49,391 nt of DNA from Halomonas stenophila (lineage in GTDB: Bacteria > Pseudomonadota > Gammaproteobacteria > Pseudomonadales > Halomonadaceae). A program made the translations under genes and the position numbers. A model generated the notes under the pieces. It did not search any database and was not told where the DNA came from. It worked only from the letters and a program-made list of their open reading frames with translations. Where the stretch lies: contig NZ_JACHXR010000017.1 of NCBI RefSeq assembly GCF_014192275.1, forward strand, positions 1-49,391, written 5' to 3'. Numbering within the stretch: position 1 is the stretch's first letter; every line of letters begins with the position of its first letter. Positions 38,728 to 49,378 of the stretch are shown one piece after another.

Positions 38728-39477
38728 ATGTCGACGCCGCTGATCGCCGGTAACTGGAAGATGAACGGCTCCTTGTCCCTGGTCGAGGATTTCGCCCGGG
38801 GCTTCGCCGATGCCACCCTGCCTGAGTGCGTCGACGTGGCGCTGATGGTGCCCTTCCCCTATCTGGAGGCCGCGGGGCGGGCCTGGGGCGACACGCCGCT
38901 GGTCGTCGGCGCCCAGACCCTCAGCGACCGGCCCGCCGGGGCCTTTACCGGCGAGGTCAGCGGCGAGATGCTCAAGGAGTTGGGGGCGCGCCTGGTGCTG
39001 GTGGGGCACTCCGAGCGGCGGATCCTGTTCGGCGAGGACGATGCCGCCGTGCTGGCCCGGGTGCGGGCCGCCCTGGCCTGTGAACTCACCCCGGTGCTGT
39101 GCCTCGGCGAAACCCTCGAGGAGCGGGACGCCGGCCGCACCGAGGCCGTGGTGCTCGGCCAGCTCGAGGCCGTCCTCGAGGGCCTGGGCGTCGGCGAGCG
39201 GCCCCGCCTGGTGCTCGCCTACGAGCCGGTCTGGGCGATCGGCACCGGGCGCACGGCCTCGCCCGAGCAGGCCCAGGCGGTGCACGGCGCGATCCGCGCA
39301 CGCCTGACTGATTACTGTGCCTCCCTGGCCGAGGACATGCGGATCCTCTACGGCGGCAGCATGAAGGCCGCCAATGCCGCCGAGCTGCTCGCCCAGCCGG
39401 ACATCGACGGCGGCCTGGTGGGCGGTGCTTCCCTTCAGGTCGACGATTTCCTAGCCATTTGTCAGTCAGCAGGTTGA
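38728..39477 (+). CDS. tpiA: Triosephosphate isomerase
   Basis: The 249-residue glycolytic enzyme interconverts dihydroxyacetone phosphate and glyceraldehyde-3-phosphate. Visible are GNWKMNGS with the substrate Lys, the catalytic His in LVGHSERR, the catalytic Glu in AYEPVWAIGTG and the phosphate loop LYGGSMKAAN. It is preceded by AGAGGA and a 147-bp gap with possible promoter TTGTCT/TATACC. secG follows after 4 bp. Confidence 0.98.
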   Translation: MSTPLIAGNWKMNGSLSLVEDFARGFADATLPECVDVALMVPFPYLEAAGRAWGDTPLVVGAQTLSDRPAGAFTGEVSGEMLKELGARLVLVGHSERRILFGEDDAAVLARVRAALACELTPVLCLGETLEERDAGRTEAVVLGQLEAVLEGLGVGERPRLVLAYEPVWAIGTGRTASPEQAQAVHGAIRARLTDYCASLAEDMRILYGGSMKAANAAELLAQPDIDGGLVGGASLQVDDFLAICQSAG

Positions 39478-39481
39478 ATCC

Positions 39482-39844
39482 ATGCAAGTTGCCATTCTCA
39501 TGATCCACGTGGCGATCGCCATCGCCCTGGTCGTCCTGATCCTGCTGCAGCAGGGCAAGGGCGCCGATGCCGGTGCCTCCTTCGGTGGCGGCGCCTCCCA
39601 GACCGTGTTCGGTTCCCGGGGCAGCGGCAGCTTCCTGTCGCGCGCCACCGGCGTGCTGGCCGCGGCCTTCTTCGCCACCTCCCTGACCCTGGCCTACTTC
39701 GCCTCCCAGGCCGGCCAGGCACCGGAGGAAGCGGGCATCCCCGATGCCGAACTGATCGAGCAACAGAACGCCGTGCCGACCCTTGACGACGAGGGCAGCG
39801 GTGTGGATAATGCAGCGCCAGTGCTGGAGGAAAGCGGCAACTGA
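39482..39844 (+). CDS. secG: Protein-export membrane protein SecG
   Basis: The 120-residue SecYEG subunit has two membrane helices (about 3-22 and 56-74) around the conserved loop QQGKGADAGASFGGGASQTV and GSRGSGSFLSRAT. The C-terminal tail is acidic and variable. tpiA-secG-tRNA-Leu is the usual order; the gene starts 4 bp after tpiA. Confidence 0.96.
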   Translation: MQVAILMIHVAIAIALVVLILLQQGKGADAGASFGGGASQTVFGSRGSGSFLSRATGVLAAAFFATSLTLAYFASQAGQAPEEAGIPDAELIEQQNAVPTLDDEGSGVDNAAPVLEESGN

Positions 39845-39868
39845 GTCGCGGATCCGGCCTCCCCTGAT

Positions 39869-39955
39869 GCCGAAGTGGTGGAATTGGTAGACACGCTATC
39901 TTGAGGGGGTAGTGACCTTACGGTCGTGCGGGTTCAAGTCCCGCCTTCGGCACCA
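39869..39955 (+). tRNA. tRNA-Leu (GAG)
   Basis: An 87-nt class II tRNA with acceptor GCCGAAG / CTTCGGC, anticodon loop TTGAGGG (anticodon GAG), a long variable arm and an encoded CCA. It reads CUC/CUU codons and lies just after secG. Confidence 0.95.
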
Positions 39956-40030
39956 TTTGAAGCCGGCACGGTGATGCTCACCAGGCGCCGGACCTTCAAC
40001 AGCAGGATTGGCGGAGCGGTGCTTTGTCAC

Positions 40031-40059
40031 TTGACGCAAGAGTCAGGCAGGCATACAAT
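40031..40059 (+). promoter_or_regulatory. Sigma-70 promoter of the initiator tRNA-rimP-nusA operon
   Basis: TTGACG, 17-bp spacer, TACAAT; transcription would start about 10 bp before the tRNA. Confidence 0.85.
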
Positions 40060-40075
40060 CACCGACCTAGATTGA

Positions 40076-40152
<77 letters not shown>

Positions 40153-40221
40153 TCTTCGAGGCAGGCATGCAGGTGTTTTCGGGGCATGTCAGAGAGCCGA
40201 AGTGGTATACAGGTTTCTTGT

Positions 40222-40250
40222 AAAAGCCCCTTCCTGTGAAGGGGCTTTTT
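40222..40250 (+). terminator. Terminator after tRNA-fMet
   Basis: AAAAGCCCCTTC / GAAGGGGCTTTT with loop CTGT and a T-run. It should separate part of the tRNA transcript from rimP, leaving read-through to drive nusA-infB. Confidence 0.88.
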
Positions 40251-40373
40251 GTTAGCGGCCAGCACGCCGGTCGATACCGGCGACGCTGTTCCGGGCAACG
40301 CCAATCAGCCACCTGACTTTCCTGTTCACTCCCGGCCAGGTGCCTGATGCAACGGCTGTAGGAGCTTTCTTCC

Positions 40374-40835
40374 GTGGCAATCAAGGATGCTGCGCTACAT
40401 GCGCTGATCGAACCGGTGGTCTCGGCCATGGGCTTCGAGCTGTGGGGCATCGATTACCTGTCCCAGGGTAAACATTCCCGCCTGGTGATCTATATCGATC
40501 ACGAGGACGGGGTGAGCGTGGAGGATTGCGCCGATGTCAGCCGCCAGGTCAGTGCGGTGTTCGATGTCGAGGACCCCATCACCGGCGAGTACCGGCTCGA
40601 GGTCTCCTCCCCGGGCATGGACCGGCCGCTGTTCACTCTCGAGCAGTTCGAACGCTACGCCGGTCATGTGGTGGCCGTGAAGCTACGCGTGCCCTTCGAC
40701 GGGCGGCGCAAGTTCCAGGGCCTGCTGGCCGGCATCGAGGGCGACGAGGTGCTGCTGCAGCTCGACGGCGAGGAATATTGCTTTCCCATCGAGAGCATCG
40801 ACCAGGCGCGGGTCGTTCCGCAGTTCGGTCAGTGA
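40374..40835 (+). CDS. rimP: Ribosome maturation factor RimP
   Basis: The 153-residue protein assists 30S maturation. The family core is visible: LHALIEPVVSAMGFELWGID, VSVEDCADVSRQVSAVFDVED, and YRLEVSSPGMDRPLF. The start is a GTG at 40374 with GGAG upstream. It opens the rimP-nusA-infB-rbfA-truB-rpsO-pnp cluster. Confidence 0.95.
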   Translation: MAIKDAALHALIEPVVSAMGFELWGIDYLSQGKHSRLVIYIDHEDGVSVEDCADVSRQVSAVFDVEDPITGEYRLEVSSPGMDRPLFTLEQFERYAGHVVAVKLRVPFDGRRKFQGLLAGIEGDEVLLQLDGEEYCFPIESIDQARVVPQFGQ

Positions 40836-40875
40836 GGTCGGTGCTAAAGGACGGGTTTTCTGGTGAGGCTAAGGC

Positions 40876-42369
40876 ATGAGTAAAGAGATTCTGGCGGTCG
40901 TCGACGCGATCTCCAACGAGAAGGGGGTCCCCCGCGAGGTGATCTTCGAGGCCGTCGAGGCGGCCCTGGCCAGTGCATCGCGCAAGCGCTTCGAGGACGA
41001 GGAAGCCAGCGTGCGGGTGCACATCGACCGGCAAACCGGCGACTACGAGACCTTCCGGCGCTGGGAGGTCGTGGAGGATGACGACTTCGACGGCCCCGAT
41101 GCCCAGATCAAGCTCTCCTTCGCCGAGCGACGCGACCCGCCCCTGGGGCTGGGCGACGTGGTCGAGGAGCAGATCGAGAACGCTTCCTTCGGCCGCATCG
41201 CCGCCCAGACCGCCAAGCAGGTCATCGTGCAGAAGGTCCGCGAGGCCGAGCGCGCCGAGGTGGTGCGGCTCTACGCCGACCGCGAGGGCGAGCTGGTCGC
41301 CGGCATCGTCAAGAAGACGACCCGCGACGGCCTGATCATCGACCTGGGCGAGAACGCCGAGGCCTTCCTGCCGCGCGGCGAGATGATCCCCGGCGAGCGC
41401 TACCGCATGAACGAGCGCGTCCGCGCCCTGTTGACCAAGGTCGACCCCGAGGCCCGCGGTGCCCAGCTGATCCTGTCGCGGACCTGTCCGGAACTGATCA
41501 TCGAGCTGTTCAAGATCGAGGTGCCGGAGATCGCCGAGCAGCTCATCGAGATCAAGGGCGCGGCCCGGGATCCGGGCTCGCGCGCCAAGATCGCGGTCAA
41601 GACCAATGACCGCCGCATCGACCCGGTGGGCGCCTGCGTGGGCATGCGCGGCTCGCGGGTCCAGGCGGTGTCCTCGGAGCTGCAGAACGAGCGCGTGGAC
41701 ATCGTGTTGTGGGACGACAACCCCGCCCAGCTGGTGATCAATGCCATGGCGCCGGCGGATGTCGCCTCCATCCTCGTCGACGAGGACGCCCACGCCATGG
41801 ACGTGGCCGTCGCCGAGGACAACCTGGCCCAGGCCATCGGCCGTAGCGGCCAGAACGTGCGCCTGGCCTCCGAGCTCACCGGCTGGCGTCTCAACGTCAT
41901 GACCGAGGACGAGGCCGAGGCCAAGCGCGATCAGGAAATCGACAGCCTGGTCGAGCACTTCATCCAGCACCTGGACATCGACGAGGACGTGGCGCGCCTG
42001 CTGGTCGAGGAAGGCTTCACCTCCCTGGAGGAGGTCGCCTATGTCCCGGTGGAGGAAATGCTGGAAATCGAGGAGTTCGACGAGGATCTCATCGAAGAGC
42101 TGCGCGCTCGCGCCAAGGACGAATTGTTGAACCTGGCCATCGCCTCCGAGGAGGAACTCGATGGTGCCCAGCCGGCCGACGACCTGCTGGAGATGGACGG
42201 TATGGAGCGTCACCTGGCCTTCATTCTGGCCAGTCGAGGCATCGTCACCATGGAGGACCTCGCCGAGCAGTCCGTCGATGACCTGACGGACATCGAGGGG
42301 CTGGACGAGGAGCGCGCCGCGGCACTGATCATGACTGCCCGTGCGCCATGGTTCGAGAGCGAACAGTAA
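40876..42369 (+). CDS. nusA: Transcription termination/antitermination factor NusA
   Basis: The 497-residue factor binds RNA polymerase and nascent RNA. Domains in order: an N-terminal RNA polymerase-binding domain (1-130), S1 (about 135-200, with GLIIDLGENAEAFLPRGEM), two KH domains (about 205-345, with GACVGMRGSRVQAVSSEL and AIGRSGQNVRLASEL), and two C-terminal acidic repeats (about 360-495), as in E. coli. It lies 40 bp after rimP and 28 bp before infB. Confidence 0.97.
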   Translation: MSKEILAVVDAISNEKGVPREVIFEAVEAALASASRKRFEDEEASVRVHIDRQTGDYETFRRWEVVEDDDFDGPDAQIKLSFAERRDPPLGLGDVVEEQIENASFGRIAAQTAKQVIVQKVREAERAEVVRLYADREGELVAGIVKKTTRDGLIIDLGENAEAFLPRGEMIPGERYRMNERVRALLTKVDPEARGAQLILSRTCPELIIELFKIEVPEIAEQLIEIKGAARDPGSRAKIAVKTNDRRIDPVGACVGMRGSRVQAVSSELQNERVDIVLWDDNPAQLVINAMAPADVASILVDEDAHAMDVAVAEDNLAQAIGRSGQNVRLASELTGWRLNVMTEDEAEAKRDQEIDSLVEHFIQHLDIDEDVARLLVEEGFTSLEEVAYVPVEEMLEIEEFDEDLIEELRARAKDELLNLAIASEEELDGAQPADDLLEMDGMERHLAFILASRGIVTMEDLAEQSVDDLTDIEGLDEERAAALIMTARAPWFESEQ

Positions 42370-42397
42370 AACGGGTCACGGGCTGAGGAGGGTCGTA

Positions 42398-44959
42398 ATG
42401 TCAGAAATGACCGTTAAGGATTTTGCAGTGAAGGTGGGGCGCGACGTTCCCCGCCTCCTGGAACAGATGAAAGAAGCCGGGCTCGGCCAGAAGGCCGAGA
42501 ATGACGCCGTGTCCGAGGAGGACAAGCGGCAGCTGCTCGACTATCTCACCAAGAGCCATGGCGGCAGCGCCGGTGCCGGGGCGAAGAATCGCATCACCCT
42601 GACCCGCAAGACGCGCAGCCGCATCAAGTCCGGCGAGCGCGGCAAGAGCATCGAGGTGCAGGTGCGCAAGAAGCGCACCTACGTCAAGCGCGAGGAAGAG
42701 CAGCCCGCCGAGGAGCCCAAGGCCGAGGATCACGGCCCGCGCCAGTTGGTCGGCGACATGGCCTCGGCCCAGGCCAAGCGCGAGGCCGAGGCCGCCGAGG
42801 CCGCCGAGGAGGCCAAGCGTCGCGCCGCCGAGGAGTCCGCGCGCCAGGCGGCCGAGAAGGTCGAGGCCGAGAAGGCCAAGGCCGTGCCGAGCGAGGCCGA
42901 GAAGGCCAAAGCCGTGCCGAGCGAGCCCGAGATCCCGGTGCCGGAACTCGAGACCGCCGCGCCGAGCCCCGAGGAGGCGCCCGCGCCGCCCAAGGAAGGC
43001 CGTGCCGAACCGCGTCGCGCCGCGGTCAAGAAGGCCAGCGGCAAGGCCGGCAAAAAGGGCCGCGACGATCGCGACGACGATCGTGGCGACCGCGAGGAGC
43101 GGCGTCGCGGCGGCAAGAAGGCCAAGCGCGCCGAGCGTCGCGGCGGTCGCCGCGGGGGCAGCCAGGGCGGCGGCAAGCACGGCTTCCAGAAGCCGACCCA
43201 GCCGATCGTCCGCGAGGTCTCGATCCCCGAGTCGATCAGCGTCGCCGACCTGGCCGACAAGATGTCGATCAAGGCCAACGAGGTCATCAAGGCGATGTTC
43301 ACCATGGGCGCGGCGGTGACCATCAACCAGACCATCGACCAGGACACCGCGGCCATCGTGGTCGAGGAGATGGGTCACAAGCCCAAGCTGGTCAAGGACG
43401 ATGCCCTGGAGACCGAGGTCCTCGAGGCCATCTCCTACGAGGGCGATGAGATCAGCCGTTCGCCGGTCGTGACCGTCATGGGCCACGTCGACCACGGCAA
43501 GACCTCGCTGCTCGACTATATCCGCCGGGCCAAGGTGGCTACCGGCGAGGCCGGCGGCATCACCCAGCACATCGGTGCCTATCACGTCGAGGACGACCAT
43601 GGCGGCGTGACCTTCCTGGACACCCCCGGCCACGCGGCGTTCACCGCCATGCGGGCTCGCGGTGCCAAGGCCACCGACGTGGTGGTCCTGGTGGTCGCCG
43701 CCGATGACGGCGTCATGCCCCAGACCATCGAGGCCGTGGAGCACTCCAAGGCCGCCGGCGTACCGATGGTGGTCGCGGTCAACAAGATCGACAAGTCGGG
43801 CGCCGACCCGGATCGCGTCAAGAACGAGCTGTCGCAGCACGGCGTGATCTCCGAGGAGTGGGGCGGCGACACCCAGTTCGTCCACGTCTCCGCCAAGTCC
43901 GGCGAGGGCATCGAGACGCTGCTGGAAGCCATCCAGCTGGTCTCCGAGGTGCTCGAGCTCAAAGCCGTCCCCGAGGCACCCGGCAAGGGCGTGGTGGTCG
44001 AGTCGCGCCTCGACAAGGGCCGCGGCCCGGTGGCCACCGTGCTGGTCCAGAACGGCACCCTGAAGAAGGGCGACATCGTGCTCGCCGGCCTGCACTATGG
44101 CCGCGTCCGCGCCCTGACCAACGAGCTGGGCCAGCAGGTCGACGAGGCCGGCCCGGCCATGCCGGTGGAGATCCAGGGCCTGGACGGCACCCCCGAGGCC
44201 GGTGACGACTTCATGGTCCTGGCCGACGAGAAGAAGGCCCGCGAGGTCGCCAACTTCCGTCAGGGCAAGTACCGCGAGGTGCGCCTGGCCCGCCAGCAGA
44301 AGGCCAAGCTGGAGAACATGTTCAGCCAGATGGGCCAGGAAGAGGCGGCCAAGCTCAACATCGTGCTCAAGGCCGACGTCCAGGGTTCCCTGGAGGCCAT
44401 CAAGGGCGCGCTGGAAGAGCTCTCCACCAACGAGGTGCAGGTCTCCGTGGTGTCCTCCGGCGTGGGCGGCATCACCGGCACCGACGCCAACCTGGCGCTG
44501 GCCTCCGAGGCCATCGTGGTCGGCTTCAACGTGCGTGCCGACGCCGCGGCTCGCGAGATCATCGAGCGTGAAGGCCTGGAGCTGCGCTACTACAGCGTCA
44601 TCTACCAGCTGATCGACGAGGTCAAGCAGGCCATGAGCGGCATGCTCGAGCCGGAGTGGAAGGAAGAGATCGTCGGCGTGGCCGAGGTCCGCGACGTCTT
44701 CCGCGCGCCCAAGATCGGCGCCGTCGCCGGCTGCATGGTGGTCGAGGGGACCGTCCATCGCCACAAGAAGATCCGCGTGCTGCGCGAGAACGTGGTCATC
44801 TACGAGGGCGAGCTCGAGTCGCTGCGCCGCTTCAAGGACGACGTCCAGGAAGTGCGCAACGGCATGGAGTGCGGCATCGGCGTGAAGAACTACAACGACG
44901 TCCAGGTCGGCGACAAGATCGAGGTCTTCGACCAGGTCAAGGTCGAGCGGACGCTCTAA
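42398..44959 (+). CDS. infB: Translation initiation factor IF-2
   Basis: The 853-residue GTPase brings initiator tRNA to the 30S subunit. After a small N-terminal domain (TVKDFAVKVGRDVPRLLEQM) comes a long charged linker with a 30-bp tandem duplication. The G domain has VTVMGHVDHGKTSLLDYI (G1), GITQHIGAY (G2), DTPGHAAF (G3) and NKID (G4), followed by the beta-barrel and tRNA-binding domains. The ATG at 42398 is preceded by GAGGAGG. Confidence 0.97.
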   Translation: MSEMTVKDFAVKVGRDVPRLLEQMKEAGLGQKAENDAVSEEDKRQLLDYLTKSHGGSAGAGAKNRITLTRKTRSRIKSGERGKSIEVQVRKKRTYVKREEEQPAEEPKAEDHGPRQLVGDMASAQAKREAEAAEAAEEAKRRAAEESARQAAEKVEAEKAKAVPSEAEKAKAVPSEPEIPVPELETAAPSPEEAPAPPKEGRAEPRRAAVKKASGKAGKKGRDDRDDDRGDREERRRGGKKAKRAERRGGRRGGSQGGGKHGFQKPTQPIVREVSIPESISVADLADKMSIKANEVIKAMFTMGAAVTINQTIDQDTAAIVVEEMGHKPKLVKDDALETEVLEAISYEGDEISRSPVVTVMGHVDHGKTSLLDYIRRAKVATGEAGGITQHIGAYHVEDDHGGVTFLDTPGHAAFTAMRARGAKATDVVVLVVAADDGVMPQTIEAVEHSKAAGVPMVVAVNKIDKSGADPDRVKNELSQHGVISEEWGGDTQFVHVSAKSGEGIETLLEAIQLVSEVLELKAVPEAPGKGVVVESRLDKGRGPVATVLVQNGTLKKGDIVLAGLHYGRVRALTNELGQQVDEAGPAMPVEIQGLDGTPEAGDDFMVLADEKKAREVANFRQGKYREVRLARQQKAKLENMFSQMGQEEAAKLNIVLKADVQGSLEAIKGALEELSTNEVQVSVVSSGVGGITGTDANLALASEAIVVGFNVRADAAAREIIEREGLELRYYSVIYQLIDEVKQAMSGMLEPEWKEEIVGVAEVRDVFRAPKIGAVAGCMVVEGTVHRHKKIRVLRENVVIYEGELESLRRFKDDVQEVRNGMECGIGVKNYNDVQVGDKIEVFDQVKVERTL
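42863..42922. repeat. Tandem 30-bp duplication in infB
   Basis: Two adjacent 30-bp units differ at one base and encode EAEKAKAVPS twice in the IF-2 linker, a disordered region that tolerates length change. Confidence 0.9.
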
Positions 44960-44977
44960 CCGCTCGAGGAGCCGATC

Positions 44978-45382
44978 ATGCGCGAGTTCAAGCGTACCGA
45001 CCGGGTGGCCGACCAGCTCCAGAAGGAGCTGGCGGTGCTCATCCAGCGCGAGATCAAGGATCCGCGCCTGGGCATGGTCACCGTCAGCGGGGTCACGGTC
45101 AGCCGTGACCTCGGCTATGCCGACGTCCACGTGACCCTGCTGGGCGAGCAGGACGCCGAGCGTATCAAGGAGAACCTGACGGTGCTCAAGCGCGCCGCCG
45201 GCTTCCTGCGCAGCCAGATCGCCCGGCGCATCAAGCTGCGCCACGTTCCGGAGCTGCGCTTCCACTTCGACGAGAGCGTGGTCCGCGGCCAGCGCCTGTC
45301 CTCGCTGATCGACGAGGCGGTGGCCCGCGACCGCGACCGTCACGGCGATGACGCCGAGGACGACGAGGGAGAGCGCGACTGA
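44978..45382 (+). CDS. rbfA: Ribosome-binding factor A
   Basis: The 134-residue protein is a KH-fold factor for 16S rRNA 5'-end maturation and cold adaptation. It begins MREFKRTDRVADQLQKELA and has DPRLGMVTVSGVTVSRDL and PELRFHFDESV, the family core, then an acidic tail. It follows infB by 18 bp and overlaps truB by one base (TGATG). Confidence 0.96.
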   Translation: MREFKRTDRVADQLQKELAVLIQREIKDPRLGMVTVSGVTVSRDLGYADVHVTLLGEQDAERIKENLTVLKRAAGFLRSQIARRIKLRHVPELRFHFDESVVRGQRLSSLIDEAVARDRDRHGDDAEDDEGERD

Positions 45383-46311
45383 TGGCGCGTCGGCGTCGCG
45401 GACTGCCGGTGGACGGCGTGCTGCTGCTGGACAAGCCCCGGGGCGTGTCCAGCAATCACGCTTTGCAGCGGGCCCGGCGCCTGTTCCAGGCGCAGAAGGC
45501 CGGCCATACCGGCACCCTCGATCCCATGGCCACCGGCCTGCTGCCGGTGCTGTTCGGCGAGGCGACCAAGTTCTCCGCCTACCTGCTGGAGGCCGACAAG
45601 GTCTACCGCACCCGGGTCGAGCTGGGCGTGCTCACCGACAGCGGTGACGCCGAGGGCGAGGTGCTCGAGCGCCGCTCGATACCCGCGCTGTCCGCGGCGG
45701 ACCTCGAGGGCGTGCTCGCGCGTTTCACCGGCGAGATCGACCAGGTGCCGCCGATGCACTCGGCGCTCAAGCACCAGGGCCGCAAGCTCTACGAGCTGGC
45801 CCGCGAGGGCAAGACGGTGACGCGTGCAGCGCGCCGTGTGACGGTGTATGATGCGCGCCTCCTGGCGTTCGAGGGCACCGCCTTCGAGATGGAGGTGCAC
45901 GTCAGCAAGGGCACCTACATCCGCACCCTGGCCGAGGACATCGGCCTGGCGCTGGGCTGCGGCGCCCATATCAGCGCCCTGCGGCGGCTCAAGACCGGCC
46001 CCTTCGAGGGCGCGGGCATGGTCACGCCCGAGGCGCTCGAGGCCCTGCCGGACCAGGCGGCCCTCGAGGCCATGCTGCTGCCGGTGGACGTGCTGGTGGC
46101 GGGACTGCCGCGACTGGCGCTGGATGCCCAGGCGGCGGGCCGCCTGCGGCATGGCCAGACCGCCAGGCTCGACACGGGCGAACTGCCCGTCGACGGCCTG
46201 GCGCGACTCTACCACGACGAGGCCTTCCTGGGACTCGGCGTGGTGCGAGCGGCGGGGGAAATCGCGCCCCGCCGCCTACTGAGCACCGCCGTGGCGGCGG
46301 GCTCGGCATAG
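45382..46311 (+). CDS. truB: tRNA pseudouridine-55 synthase TruB
   Basis: The 309-residue enzyme makes pseudouridine at position 55 of the tRNA T loop. The catalytic Asp is in GHTGTLDPMATGLLP, and KVYRTRVELGVLTDSGDAEG and HVSKGTYIRTLAEDIG are conserved. The C-terminal PUA-like part runs from about 245. It shares one base with the rbfA stop. Confidence 0.97.
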   Translation: MARRRRGLPVDGVLLLDKPRGVSSNHALQRARRLFQAQKAGHTGTLDPMATGLLPVLFGEATKFSAYLLEADKVYRTRVELGVLTDSGDAEGEVLERRSIPALSAADLEGVLARFTGEIDQVPPMHSALKHQGRKLYELAREGKTVTRAARRVTVYDARLLAFEGTAFEMEVHVSKGTYIRTLAEDIGLALGCGAHISALRRLKTGPFEGAGMVTPEALEALPDQAALEAMLLPVDVLVAGLPRLALDAQAAGRLRHGQTARLDTGELPVDGLARLYHDEAFLGLGVVRAAGEIAPRRLLSTAVAAGSA

Positions 46312-46399
46312 AACCCGCCCATCGGGCAGGCGTGGAGACTGCAAATATGCGTGGTCTCCGACATTCATCATTCAGGCATATTGCTTACTGGAGAGACAG

Positions 46400-46669
46400 A
46401 TGGCACTGACCGCTGAACAGAAGTCCGAAATCGTCAAGGAATACGGCCGTGGCGATGACGACACCGGTTCCCCCGAAGTGCAGGTGGCCCTGCTGACCGC
46501 GAACATCGACGGCCTGCAGGATCACTTCAAGACCAACAAGCAGGATCACCACTCCCGTCGTGGCCTGATCCGCATGGTCAACCAGCGTCGCAAGCTGCTG
46601 GACTACCTGAAGCGCAAGGACTTCGAGCGCTATCAGTCGCTGATCCAGCGTCTGGGTCTGCGTCGCTAA
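46400..46669 (+). CDS. rpsO: 30S ribosomal protein S15
   Basis: The 89-residue primary 16S rRNA-binding protein begins MALTAEQKSEIVKEYGRGDD and contains DDTGSPEVQVALLTANI and HHSRRGLIRMVNQRRKLLDY. An 88-bp gap from truB includes GGAGAC (46334-46339) and GTCTCC (46354-46359), which could pair; in E. coli, S15 represses its own mRNA via a pseudoknot, so a leader structure here is plausible but unproven. A strong terminator follows. Confidence 0.98.
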   Translation: MALTAEQKSEIVKEYGRGDDDTGSPEVQVALLTANIDGLQDHFKTNKQDHHSRRGLIRMVNQRRKLLDYLKRKDFERYQSLIQRLGLRR

Positions 46670-46692
46670 GCGACGGCAGTCAGGACGCCGTG

Positions 46693-46723
46693 AAACGGGC
46701 AGCCCCTCGGGGCTGCCCGTTTT
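46693..46723 (+). terminator. Terminator after rpsO
   Basis: AACGGGCAGCCCC / GGGGCTGCCCGTT, a 13-bp stem with a 2-nt turn, then TTT. Part of its 3' side with the following bases recurs at 46885-46901. Confidence 0.88.
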
Positions 46724-46785
46724 GCATTGCAGGGGAAGGGCCTGCGTTTGATGTCGCCTTCCGGGGGCGACGCCGGCGGCAGGTC

Positions 46786-46880
46786 TGTAGGTCGGATAAG
46801 CCGAAGGCGCATCCGACGTTGCGGAGACGCTGCAGGTCTGGTCTGTCGGGTGCGCTCGCAAGCTCGCTTACCCGACCTAC
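46786..46880. repeat. Inverted pair of REP-like elements (BIME-like) between rpsO and pnp
   Basis: The first element (46786-46817) reads GTAGGTCGGATAAGCC...CATCCGAC and folds on itself. The second (46845-46880) is the inverse, GTCGGGTGCG...TACCCGACCTAC. The pattern is that of REP/BIME elements known in many gammaproteobacteria and spread by RAYT transposases; no such gene is in the window. The 331-bp rpsO-pnp gap otherwise holds only the rpsO terminator, a 17-bp direct repeat and the pnp leader. REP pairs after a terminator often protect mRNA ends. Confidence 0.8.
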
Positions 46881-47000
46881 GTGACTGCCCGTTTTGCATT
46901 GGCGGGCCGCATAACCGGTAGCCCTCGCGGGCGTCAACCCCTAAAATGGGGCCGAGTCGAAACGACCCGAACATGAATCGAAAAGTTGAAGGAAGTCGCC

Positions 47001-49133
<2,133 letters not shown>

Positions 49134-49150
49134 TCGCAGGGTCATGCGTC

Positions 49151-49184
49151 GAACGCCCCCGTGGCTCACGCCACGGGGGCGTTC
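49151..49184. terminator. Terminator after pnp
   Basis: GAACGCCCCCGTGG / CCACGGGGGCGTTC, a perfect 14-bp stem with a 6-nt loop, 17 bp past the pnp stop. Confidence 0.87.
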
Positions 49185-49229
49185 TCGTCTGGGGCCCGGG
49201 ACGGGCCCGTGAACGGGCAGGGAAGGGAT

Positions 49230-49343
49230 ATGGCACAGACACTACCCAGCGAGCCGACACCGGCCGCCAAGGCCACCACCGCACGCCGCGACTGGCGTAA
49301 CGGGCCGGTGAACCCATCTACCCTCAAGGCTCGGCTTCTGTGA
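49230..49343 (+). CDS. Possible 37-residue small protein
   Basis: An ATG at 49230 with GGAAGGG at good distance opens a 37-codon frame (MAQTLPSEPTPAAKATTARR...). The product is Ala/Thr/Pro-rich with a basic end and matches nothing I know. The ribosome binding site is the only support; it may equally be chance. Confidence 0.3.
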   Translation: MAQTLPSEPTPAAKATTARRDWRNGPVNPSTLKARLL

Positions 49344-49346
49344 CGG

Positions 49347-49378
49347 TAGGTGCCCATCTATTAATACGTGGGCACCTA
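49347..49378. repeat. Perfect 10-bp inverted repeat at the window edge
   Basis: TAGGTGCCCA and TGGGCACCTA are separated by a 12-nt A+T-rich loop. No T-run follows. It may be a terminator for the small frame before it, a regulator site, or an end of a mobile element outside the window. Confidence 0.6.
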
